Below are positions 7,450 through 13,125 of a DNA stretch of 13,125 nt, one piece after another. The position numbers and the translations under genes are program-made. The notes beneath the pieces are model-generated. The model was given only the letters and a program-made list of their open reading frames with translations. It had not been told where the DNA came from and made no database searches. The DNA is from JARBAU01 sp029237525 (GTDB lineage Archaea; Thermoproteota; Nitrososphaeria; Nitrososphaerales; Nitrososphaeraceae): NCBI GenBank assembly GCA_036555705.1, contig DATBKT010000061.1:1-13125 (forward strand). The letters are read 5' to 3'. Every line of letters starts with the position of its first letter. The first letter of the stretch is position 1.

Positions 7450-7587
7450 CTATCTTGTCTGTCTGTGTTCACATATCTCTCCTAGCAAATTTATTTGAAT
7501 TCTATTTCCCGGATCTTTTAATTTTAAAACGTTGATCGTTCTCTCATTGAGTTGAAGATAATGAAGGATATATTTACAGCATGACAT
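7450..7587 (-). CDS. Possible small protein of 45 residues, unrecognised
   Basis: An open frame from ATG 7587 to TAG 7450 encodes a small protein beginning MSCCKYILHYLQLNERTI and containing LKLKDPGNRIQINLLGEI. The composition is protein-like (balanced charged and aliphatic residues) in an otherwise stop-rich stretch. No domain is recognised and no TATA box is seen at the expected distance, so it could be chance. An 8-bp inverted repeat (7414-7421 with 7450-7457) includes its stop codon and could form a 3' hairpin. Confidence 0.25.
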   Translation of the reverse strand: MSCCKYILHYLQLNERTINVLKLKDPGNRIQINLLGEICEHRQTR

Positions 7588-7909
7588 TATTGTAAATTAG
7601 ACTTCCCCTAACTTGTCAAAAACTTCAGAATATGTGTTAGAAGCTGTAAAATTTGAATATCAATAGAAATAAGGTGTTGAAAATAAATGATGATTATATT
7701 ATTATAATAAATCCATGAATAGAAGAAACTTCATATTATATGATAGAAAATCGTGTGATCGGTGGAAACTAAATGATAAGTCGTGCCAATATTATAATTC
7801 TTAAGCTAACTGCATTGTCAAATAACGCTCCATTAAATGATAGGAAACAAATTTTGCTACTCGGTATATGAATATTTTGCATCAATCTGTAGATTTTGCG
7901 CATATCTAA
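7588..7909. other. Noncoding AT-rich stretch
   Basis: These 322 bases lie between the possible small gene and the decayed frame before the permease. They are very AT-rich with stops in all frames. The strings AACTAAATGATA (7769-) and ATTAAATGATA (7833-) are loosely similar, but I see no feature I can support. Confidence 0.5.
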
Positions 7910-8074
7910 GCAGTAATATTCATCAAACAGATAGTTGAGGAAGTGCCATACGGAAAATATGCTGATCGAGAAATTAACACAAGTTCTCTAGAAAACGAAA
8001 CAGACAACTTCATCGAACTAGGTAATGACAGAAAATACACTACAAATTCTAGATTGTGTTGCAAAACTTGGTGA
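7910..8074 (+). pseudogene. Decayed reading frame before the permease, perhaps a substrate-binding protein tail
   Basis: A 54-codon open frame follows a TAA at 7907-7909 and has no usual start codon in its first part, yet it looks protein-coding: it contains KQIVEEVPYGKYADREIN and NETDNFIELGNDRKY. It overlaps the first 19 bases of the permease gene. In NitT/TauT transporters the substrate-binding protein often precedes the permease, and DNFIELG-like stretches occur near the ends of such proteins, so a truncated remnant is my best guess. This rests on by-eye similarity only. It could also be a chance open frame. Confidence 0.3.
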
Positions 8075-8907
8075 GACAACAAATGGAATGGCAGTTCGGA
8101 AAAAGTAGTTGGCGAAAGGAACATAGAAGACTGGACTTGGATAATATTGCAAATGTCATACTCTTTATTGCTGCTTTTATCGGTGTATGGCAGTTGGTGT
8201 TTTTGTTAAATGTATGGCCAAAGGTGGCTTTGCCATCTCCAGCAATGGTCTCAGTCTCATTTGAAGAACTAATAAAAGACATGACTCTTATCGGTGGTAT
8301 CGCGGTAACTTTGTACCGGCTCATTACCGGGTTCTCGATATCAATCATCTTTGGAGTGGGTATTGGATTGGCCATGGTAAAATTCACGGGTTTTGGAAAA
8401 ACAATGAGTTCGTTTGCTGTCGGGCTGCAATCATTTCCAAGCGTGGCATGGGTACCGTTCGCAATTTTATTAATTGGATTAAACGACTTCGGAATTTTGT
8501 TTGTAGTTATAATGAGTTCGATCTTTTCTGTCATGATGTCAACTTACAGCGGAGTTCGTAATGTACCACACATTTACGTGCGCGCGGCTAGAAACATGGG
8601 AGCAAAGGGTGTTTCACTTTTCTGGTATCTCATGATTCCAGCGGCCACGCCGTCCCTACTTATTGGATTAAAACAGGCATGGTCATTTGCATGGCATGCG
8701 TTAATAGGAGCTGAAATGCTCATAGCAGCATCTATTGGATTGGGTCACGTACTCTTAGTCGGCAGAGAATTCCAGTTAATGGATCAAATTATTGCTTCAA
8801 TGATCACCATTTTCGTTATTGGATTGATATTTGACAGACTATTATTTTCCAAGTTGGAAGACAAAGTAAGAGAAAAGTGGGGGTTAAATCAGGCTATGGA
8901 ACACTAA
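8056..8907 (+). CDS. ABC transporter permease, NitT/TauT (SsuC/TauC) type
   Basis: A 283-residue membrane protein, the inner-membrane channel subunit of an ABC importer of the nitrate/taurine/sulfonate class. Helices lie at about 33-52, 80-105, 115-165, 190-235 and 245-265. The EAA-type coupling loop that contacts the ATPase is present at about 175-222: VRAARNMGAKG followed by YLMIPAATPSLLIGLKQAW and GAEM. Length is normal and nothing key is missing. GTG 8056 is taken because an in-frame TAG is at 8050; GTG 8071 or ATG 8083 are equally possible. No ATPase gene follows and no intact substrate-binding protein precedes it, so it is either an orphan that pairs with subunits encoded elsewhere or a relic. 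The substrate cannot be told from the permease. Confidence 0.88.
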   Translation: MLQNLVRQQMEWQFGKSSWRKEHRRLDLDNIANVILFIAAFIGVWQLVFLLNVWPKVALPSPAMVSVSFEELIKDMTLIGGIAVTLYRLITGFSISIIFGVGIGLAMVKFTGFGKTMSSFAVGLQSFPSVAWVPFAILLIGLNDFGILFVVIMSSIFSVMMSTYSGVRNVPHIYVRAARNMGAKGVSLFWYLMIPAATPSLLIGLKQAWSFAWHALIGAEMLIAASIGLGHVLLVGREFQLMDQIIASMITIFVIGLIFDRLLFSKLEDKVREKWGLNQAMEH

Positions 8908-9078
8908 AAGTTGCAGCTGTTTGAAGTGCCTTTGATACAACAATCAAACTACTAGTATTAGGTGGCCGAAATTGAATTTTTCAGATGATTGGTATCAAGT
9001 GACCGCATCGAAGTAAATCTAAGGAAAGAGATTCTCCATTACATCAATCTCCTCTGAAAAAGCGTAGCATTAATAAGC

Positions 9079-9086
9079 TTTTATAC
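9079..9086 (+). promoter_or_regulatory. TATA-like box of the 54-residue zinc-finger gene
   Basis: TTTTATAC is centred about 21 bp before the ATG at 9103. The spacing is a little short but consistent with a leaderless message. Confidence 0.35.
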
Positions 9087-9102
9087 AGACAAATAATTGA
9101 TC

Positions 9103-9267
9103 ATGCGTCTATTTAATCGTAAGCAAGACCAAGAGACAGAACTTAAAGATAAACCAGTAAAATGTAAGGACTGTGGTATGCAATTTGAAAATAAGGATAG
9201 ATTGAAGATTCATACTAAGAAAGCTCATTCAGGCAGGGGCGAACGAAAGAAAAAAACTGGGGTATGA
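9103..9267 (+). CDS. Small single C2H2 zinc-finger protein (54 residues)
   Basis: A short basic protein with one C2H2 finger: Cys21-x2-Cys24-x12-His37-x4-His42 in the order CKDC, then Phe28 and Leu34 as the core, then HTKKAH. The finger spacing is the same as in the 68-residue protein at 7031-7237, although the rest of the two proteins differs. The N-terminal 20 residues are charged (MRLFNRKQDQETELKDK) and the C terminus is strongly basic (GRGERKKKTG), which suggests nucleic-acid binding. ATG 9103 is the first start. The gene stands alone, downstream of the permease on the same strand by 195 bp. The target is unknown. Confidence 0.8.
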   Translation: MRLFNRKQDQETELKDKPVKCKDCGMQFENKDRLKIHTKKAHSGRGERKKKTGV

Positions 9268-9747
9268 TATAGCTCATAAATAAGTGATTCTGTAATTAAG
9301 TTCTGAAAGCTTAATCTATTGTTAATCTAGGTAATTTCAGAATGTAGACCCCGCCAAATGGAACATGACATATTTATGAAAAAATGCAATCTGATACGAT
9401 TATCTGAATCATCTTTGCATGTAGTAACAGTAGCATGAATCATAATCCCCTAGAAATCAAATCAGATCAATCATTCTCCAATATATAAATAAGCATATGC
9501 ATTTCGGTTAAAAATCTGAGCTAGTAATTAGCTCTTAATATAAAAATAGGACATCAGTAACTATCTTCATGATACGAATTTTCGTTTAGAGTAAAACAAG
9601 TAAGAAGTACGGTACTTGTTACTAACATATTTCACATGTTACTTTCAAGTTGAATATATCAAAAATATGCTTGCCAATCGCGATAAATATTCTGGCATAA
9701 TAGATTGAGATACGCTATATAAAAATACTGAACACCATAGTCTATCT
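9268..9747. other. Noncoding stretch with two hairpins
   Basis: These 480 bases hold no supportable protein gene; the longest frames with ATG are about 26 codons. There is a strong TATA-like string at 9480-9490, a perfect hairpin at 9518-9534 and a compound palindrome at 9595-9620, described separately as a possible small RNA. Confidence 0.55.
9512..9620 (+). ncRNA. Possible small structured RNA with two hairpins
   Basis: A TATA-like string ATATATAAATA at 9480-9490 would start a transcript near 9512. It would open with hairpin GAGCTA-gtaat-TAGCTC (9518-9534). Further on lies AACAAGTA (9595-9602) paired with TACTTGTT (9613-9620), with an alternative inner pairing AAGTAC-g-GTACTT (9605-9617). 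No T-tract end is evident. This is a guess from promoter and fold placement. Confidence 0.2.
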
Positions 9748-9963
9748 CTAGAATGCCTTATATGATATTGATAATCTCCATTTATCCTTCCACTTCAAAT
9801 TGCAGCGATGGCAAGCAACAAGTTGCGTCGCTTGACCATCGATAACGTGATCCCTTTCTAAACTCAAGTGTTCAGAATTACACCTTGGGCAGGAATATCG
9901 AGAATCATCTTGTTCAGTGTTCCAATCATAGATATAACCACATAGCTCTTTTTCGATCAACAC
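9748..9963 (-). CDS. Small zinc-ribbon protein
   Basis: A 71-residue protein whose C-terminal two-thirds is one zinc ribbon: Cys25-x2-Cys28, 22 residues, then Cys51-x2-Cys54. The layout SCPRC...QATQLVACHRC..KWKDKW recalls the C-terminal ribbon of TFIIS/TFS and RNA polymerase subunit M, where a similar Thr and an aromatic or hydrophobic residue precede the second Cys pair. The acidic Asp-Glu pair that TFIIS uses for transcript cleavage is not clearly present, so a cleavage factor is unlikely; a nucleic-acid or protein adaptor is more plausible. The GTG start at 9963 is supported by a TATA box 27 bp upstream, which makes the transcript leaderless. It is not in an operon with anything visible. 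Confidence 0.75.
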   Translation of the reverse strand: MLIEKELCGYIYDWNTEQDDSRYSCPRCNSEHLSLERDHVIDGQATQLVACHRCNLKWKDKWRLSISYKAF

Positions 9964-10455
9964 GTCACTCTAATCTTAGCAAGCCAATATATTCACTATT
10001 TGAAGCAAAGTCTAATGCGTATCGATAATTAATCTTTTCTAGAAAATGCTTCGAAATGATTGTTGTATGTAATTGCATAGGTGATTTTATACTTATCGTA
10101 AAGATAACTGAAGAAAATATTCAATAATTTCCGGCTATTAACCTAAAGAAAGACATTATCTAGGCACCTATCGTAACTGTATTTGAACTTGATAATTTGG
10201 ACTTTCTGATACCTTCAACTATCGTTATTATATACCATACCATATTTCGATAAATGAGTGTTCCTCACAATTTTAATTCTTGCATCATAAAGCTATCATA
10301 AATCAAAAATATCAGTCCTATCAGAAATTTACTAAAAATAAATCTAGAAAAGATGATTCTAATATATCTATATAGACCAATAATGGCGAGACCAAGTGAT
10401 TATCTAAAATCTCCATCGATATTGATAAAATCAATGATTCATCTAATGAGCATCC
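9964..10455. other. Noncoding stretch between zinc-ribbon and winged-helix genes
   Basis: These 492 bases are AT-rich with stops in every frame; the longest ATG frame seen is about 31 codons on the minus strand and looks unlike a protein. Apart from the zinc-ribbon TATA box I see no feature. Confidence 0.55.
9987..9994 (-). promoter_or_regulatory. TATA box of the zinc-ribbon gene, decides a leaderless GTG start
   Basis: AATATATT is centred 27 bp before the GTG at 9963, which puts the transcription start on the start codon. Confidence 0.5.
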
Positions 10456-10734
10456 TCACGTAATGTTTTTGTTGTCTGATCTATTTTTCTTGTCTAGCAT
10501 ATCGTTCAAAGTTGTATATATATCCAGAAAATGTAGCCCCTTTTCGGTAGTTCTATAAGTCTGTCCTTGTTTAGAAAACTGTATCAATCCTCTGTCTAGC
10601 AATAGAGAAAGATACTCTTTGAGTTGTTGATGGGAGAGAAATGCACCATACATTATCTTTGTCTTAAGGACCGTACCCTCGCTGGCAACCTCCAGTATTC
10701 TTGCTATAATTTCAGTCCTTGTTCGGTACCTCAT
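10456..10734 (-). CDS. Small winged-helix DNA-binding protein, paralogue of 6437-6697
   Basis: A 92-residue winged helix-turn-helix protein of the ArnR1-like archaeal kind. RYRTRTEIIARILEVAS forms helix 1, KTKIMYGAFLSHQQLKEYL the helix-turn-helix, and YRTTEKGLHFLDIYTTL the wing and last helix; the tail is polar (DKKNRSDNKN). About half of its residues match the 86-residue protein at 6437-6697, so the two arose by duplication or came in together. It is likely a transcription regulator, target unknown. ATG 10734 aligns with the paralogue's start. A TATA-like element at about 10771-10780 would give a leader of some 15 nt; a closer one at 10742-10749 is too near to be the promoter box. Confidence 0.87.
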   Translation of the reverse strand: MRYRTRTEIIARILEVASEGTVLKTKIMYGAFLSHQQLKEYLSLLLDRGLIQFSKQGQTYRTTEKGLHFLDIYTTLNDMLDKKNRSDNKNIT

Positions 10735-11350
10735 ATCGAGATTTTATATCAAGATATTACTCCCACTACGATAATAAATAGTAGCGTATTCATGTGTATT
10801 GCGTGTGCAGCAGCTAGTTGGAATCGCGCTGCAAAATCTAATTATCAAATCTTCAATGTTGTACTTTCATCTAGACAATTTCTAACGAATTTCCTTATAC
10901 ACAACGAATTCGTTATTAAGCTCGGGTAACTTGGATTCGTCGTACTACGCGTGCCCCTTAGGCTCGTTCACATGCAATTAAAGTGTGCAATAAATCGAAC
11001 TAGTGTCTAAAACGATTTCGAGTTCAGTGCAATCAAAATAGGTAACAATGCTATAGATCCAATCCATACTTATTAATGAATTAGGATTATTCACAATGAC
11101 GTACTATGACTTTATATGATCAGCATACCTATTACTCACTCTACTGTGTAAGAAAAATATCAATTAGTATAATCTCTGTACCTTCGTGAGGATGGTATAG
11201 AGGGCATATTGGAAAGGTTTTAAACGTGGCATCATTGTCGCGTTATTAGGATTTGAAATTTATTTCTCGGATAATATATCTATTGAATATGACAGTTGAC
11301 AGAATGAGCCAACAACACCATACAGGATAATACGTCATAGTAGAAGATAG
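10735..11350. other. Noncoding stretch, no supportable gene
   Basis: Part of a 740-base gap before the acyl-CoA dehydrogenase stop. It includes a slightly GC-richer patch at about 10920-11040 and a 12-bp palindrome AACGAATTCGTT at 10903-10914. Open frames here are short or lie opposite the winged-helix gene and have no protein-like pattern. No tRNA or transposase remnant was recognised. Confidence 0.5.
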
Positions 11351-11476
11351 ATTGATCCCAAATCTGAAGCTCAGAGGATCAATTACTAGTATAGATCTTT
11401 CTGCAATGCCCGGCATTAGTTGGATCAATTCAGGTACTAATTCGTATAACTTAGTTATGCCAGCCAACTATTGGCT
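11351..11476. repeat. Cluster of palindromes downstream of acyl-CoA dehydrogenase
   Basis: Four hairpins are packed into 126 bases. The first is long: ATTGATCC (11351-11358) pairs with GGATCAAT (11376-11383), and inside it TCTGA (11363-11367) pairs with TCAGA (11371-11375). Then come AATGCC-c-GGCATT (11405-11417), ATAACT-t-AGTTAT (11446-11458) and AGCCAA-cta-TTGGCT (11462-11476). GGATCAATT also recurs as a direct repeat at 11422-11430. Possible readings are a structured 3' untranslated region, a small RNA or the relic of a mobile-element end. Confidence 0.55.
11462..11476 (-). terminator. Hairpin overlapping the acyl-CoA dehydrogenase stop codon
   Basis: AGCCAA and TTGGCT form a perfect 6-bp stem with a 3-base loop, and the stem includes bases of the TAG stop. 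No T-tract follows on the minus strand, so a role in termination or 3' end stability is tentative. Confidence 0.3.
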
Positions 11477-12746
11477 AATATGCTCTAAACTGTTCCCCCA
11501 ACACATGAGACGCTATTTTAAGCTCTAAAATCTCGTTTGTGCCTTCGTAAATAGTGATTGCCCTAGAATCCAAGAAATGTCTTGCCACCCGATTGGTTTT
11601 TTTATATGCGGTTGATCCGAAGATTTGAACAGCTCTGTTTGACGAGTCGAAGGCAGCATTACTCGCAACGTGCTTTACTATCGCTGAAAGGTTATCTGCG
11701 TCTGCCCTCAATGCGGAATATTTTTTATTGTTCCTAGTCATATTCAACTGCCATTCATTATTCCTTTTCAAGCCTTCGACATAGTTTTGGAGCTTTTGCC
11801 GAATAAATGCTGCCCGATGTACTAGCCATCGGGAACTTTCAATATTCAAAACCATTCTTGCAATATGATGCTGTATTAACTGCTTTTTCGCTAAAAGGGA
11901 ACCATGTTGAATTCTGCTTTGTGCATAGGACGATGATTCACTCAGGCAGTCTTTCATTACGCCTATTGCACCGGCTGCTACACTAAGCCGCCCATCGATA
12001 AGTGCGCTGTAGGCAATAGTTAGACCATGACCTTTTTGACCTAGTAAATTCTTTTTTGGGACTACGCAGTTATGGAAAGAAATCTCGGCATTATTCACAG
12101 TTAACATCCCTATTTTATTCTTCATTTCCTTAAAATGTAGGCCTCGAGAATCGGTTTCGATAATAAATGCTGAAATATTTCTACGGCTACTGACAGTGCT
12201 GCCAACTTCCTTTGCGTATGTAGTGAGTAAATTAGCAATACCGCCGTTTCCGATCCAGTGTTTCTTTCCGTTTATAACAAAATGATCTCCTTTATCTTCA
12301 AAATTCGTGGCAATTGAAGATGGATCGCTTCCAGCATTGGGCTCAGTAAGTGCAAATGCCATTATGTTCTTTCCGGTAGTGGTGTAAGGCAAGTATTTCC
12401 GCTTTTGTTCTGGATTTCCCCATGTCTGGAGTATCAATTCACCAATGGAAATATGAGCAGAGAAAAAAGTTCTTAATGAATTCCCTTCCTCCCCCAATCT
12501 TTCAATTGCAAGAAGATACGTAGGAATATCATACCCAAGGCCACCATACTTCCTAGATATAGGACATCCAAGCATGCCTACTTTATTGAATTCGGAAATT
12601 GTTGACCAGTTGAATCTTTCGTTCAAGTAGCTTTCTTCTTCAAGCGGACGAATTATTTTACAAATGTTATCAACTTTTTTTAAAAAAAGTTTTTGTTTCC
12701 TTGAGATTTCAAAATTCATGGTAGATAAGTTGGAATAATTCTTCAT
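11475..12746 (-). CDS. Acyl-CoA dehydrogenase family flavoprotein
   Basis: A 423-residue FAD enzyme that would introduce a double bond next to the thioester of an acyl-CoA. From ATG 12746, the FAD-binding signature A132-LTEPNAGSD-141 is intact, followed by NGKKHWIGNGG, the middle beta-domain strand KMGMLTVNN-like stretch, and the C-terminal helical domain with AVQIFGSTAYKK and IYEGTNEI. Glu401 in YEGT sits where most acyl-CoA and glutaryl-CoA dehydrogenases have their catalytic base. A Lys/Asn-rich stretch before RADADNLSAIVKH makes the C-terminal domain slightly longer than usual. TTG 12761 would give five more residues, but a TATA box 26 bp before ATG 12746 places transcription start on that ATG. 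ATG 12719 (MNFEIS) is a further option. The electron acceptor and acyl chain are unknown; the divergent ferredoxin-like gene may only be a neighbour. Confidence 0.93.
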   Translation of the reverse strand: MKNYSNLSTMNFEISRKQKLFLKKVDNICKIIRPLEEESYLNERFNWSTISEFNKVGMLGCPISRKYGGLGYDIPTYLLAIERLGEEGNSLRTFFSAHISIGELILQTWGNPEQKRKYLPYTTTGKNIMAFALTEPNAGSDPSSIATNFEDKGDHFVINGKKHWIGNGGIANLLTTYAKEVGSTVSSRRNISAFIIETDSRGLHFKEMKNKIGMLTVNNAEISFHNCVVPKKNLLGQKGHGLTIAYSALIDGRLSVAAGAIGVMKDCLSESSSYAQSRIQHGSLLAKKQLIQHHIARMVLNIESSRWLVHRAAFIRQKLQNYVEGLKRNNEWQLNMTRNNKKYSALRADADNLSAIVKHVASNAAFDSSNRAVQIFGSTAYKKTNRVARHFLDSRAITIYEGTNEILELKIASHVLGEQFRAY

Positions 12747-12767
12747 GCGTTTGCTTATCAAATATTC

Positions 12768-12775
12768 TTTATAAG
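12768..12775 (-). promoter_or_regulatory. TATA box of acyl-CoA dehydrogenase, decides the ATG 12746 start
   Basis: The minus strand reads CTTATAAA, centred 26 bp before ATG 12746. A start at TTG 12761 would lie upstream of the predicted transcript, so the leaderless ATG is preferred. Confidence 0.55.
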
Positions 12776-12852
12776 TTTGTTATTTGGTGGGTCTTGCTCA
12801 GGTGATTGGAAGCATATGCGCCCTCATTAATAATACAATGCATAGTGGTCAC

Positions 12853-12883
12853 AATTTGAGGTGAATTTGAACGCATTCAATTT
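12853..12883. promoter_or_regulatory. Operator-like repeats between divergent acyl-CoA dehydrogenase and ferredoxin genes
   Basis: AATTTGA occurs at 12853-12859 and 12864-12870, 11 bp apart. The second copy, extended to AATTTGAA, faces TTCAATTT at 12876-12883 across a CGCA spacer, with one mismatch in eight. This fits a regulator site in the shared promoter region, but the sequence is AT-rich and could arise by chance. Confidence 0.3.
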
Positions 12884-13017
12884 AGGAGATCATTAGTTTA
12901 ACACATTAAAGCATTAGTTGTAATATATGTCAAATAATCCAGCGTTGTATTTTAATGAGATTGGTACGACGGTCGAATTGATTACTATTATATCGGTGTT
13001 ATAAAAATGGCATAGGG

Positions 13018-13025
13018 TTTAAATA
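13018..13025 (+). promoter_or_regulatory. TATA box of the ferredoxin-like gene
   Basis: TTTAAATA matches the archaeal TATA consensus exactly. Its centre is about 38 bp before the ATG at 13059, predicting a leader of about 11 nt. Confidence 0.6.
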
Positions 13026-13058
13026 GTTTCGATATGAAACGACAATAAGTGAAAAAAG

Positions 13059-13125
13059 ATGCCAGTCGCAATAATTCCAGATATTAGCGAACAACACTGT
13101 ATAGGCTGCGCACTCTGCGTTGAGA
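13059..13125 (+). CDS. Ferredoxin-like 4Fe-4S protein, N-terminal fragment
   Basis: Only the first 22 codons are inside the window. They read MPVAIIPDISEQHC and then IGCALCVE, giving Cys-x2-Cys-x2-Cys, the opening of a 4Fe-4S cluster motif (C-x2-C-x2-C-x3-C) whose fourth Cys lies beyond the edge. A free-standing ferredoxin or the ferredoxin domain of a larger oxidoreductase are both possible. The ATG follows a consensus TATA box with a short leader. The gene is divergent from the acyl-CoA dehydrogenase, which may or may not exchange electrons with it. Confidence 0.75.
   Translation, partial: MPVAIIPDISEQHCIGCALCVE

Larger units (their letters stand above)
12747..13058. other. Divergent promoter region
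   Basis: These 312 bases separate two genes pointing away from each other. They hold TATA boxes at 12768-12775 (minus) and 13018-13025 (plus) and the operator-like repeats at 12853-12883. No gene is seen. Confidence 0.65.

Noticed and set aside
7414..7457. 8-bp inverted repeat CAAGATAG / CTATCTTG with a 28-base loop
   Set aside because: Repeats of this length and loop are expected several times by chance in 13 kb; kept only as a note under the possible small gene.
8049..8534. Minus-strand 161-codon open frame
   Set aside because: It lies opposite the permease and is best explained as its antisense shadow; the low-complexity translation is not protein-like.
8989..9057. Short frame reading LVSSDRIEVNLRKEILHYINLL, slightly like an ABC ATPase tail
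   Set aside because: Only 22 codons after a stop, with no Walker or signature motif nearby; too little to call a remnant of the missing ATPase.
10903..10914. Perfect 12-bp palindrome AACGAATTCGTT
   Set aside because: A few such palindromes are expected by chance in a window this size, and it has no clear context.
10624..10929. Plus-strand 101-codon open frame
   Set aside because: Half of it lies opposite the well-supported winged-helix gene, and the translation has no recognisable pattern.
11246..11467. Minus-strand 73-codon open frame just after the acyl-CoA dehydrogenase
   Set aside because: It starts with TTG inside a hairpin stem, runs through the palindrome cluster and has no domain or promoter; more likely a chance frame over a structured region.

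Overview
The window is almost certainly from an ammonia-oxidising archaeon of the Nitrososphaeria (Thaumarchaeota), most like the soil group I.1b and, given the low GC, possibly Nitrosocosmicus. The main support is a full-length archaeal AmoC at 5547-6110. Other support comes from archaeal TATA boxes placed about 25 bp before many starts (leaderless initiation), frequent TTG and GTG starts, and tiny C2H2 zinc-finger and winged-helix proteins typical of these genomes. The species assignment is inference.

Left part (1-6110): a truncated exported protein on the minus strand is divergent from a very large membrane protein on the plus strand. The latter joins a CopC-like copper-binding domain, a CopD-like membrane domain, a YtkA-like domain and a seven-repeat Vgb-type beta-propeller. 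Next come a secreted matrixin-like zinc protease, a Nudix hydrolase of the Ap4A-hydrolase type, and a standalone amoC with no amoA or amoB in view. Copper handling and the copper enzyme AMO are therefore neighbours. Three 9-bp boxes at an exact 13-bp period lie upstream of amoC.

Middle part (6111-11474): gene-poor and AT-rich. It carries five very small predicted nucleic-acid-binding proteins (two paralogous winged-helix proteins, two C2H2 zinc fingers, one zinc ribbon). It also holds an orphan NitT/TauT-type ABC permease preceded by what looks like a decayed reading frame. Long noncoding stretches separate these genes and hold several hairpins and short repeats, including a dense cluster of palindromes at 11351-11476.

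Right part (11462-13125): an acyl-CoA dehydrogenase on the minus strand, with a hairpin at its stop codon, is divergent from the start of a ferredoxin-like 4Fe-4S protein that runs off the end. No tRNA, rRNA, CRISPR array, transposase or integrase was found. The evidence is by-eye motif reading only, so all family names rest on motifs and layout.
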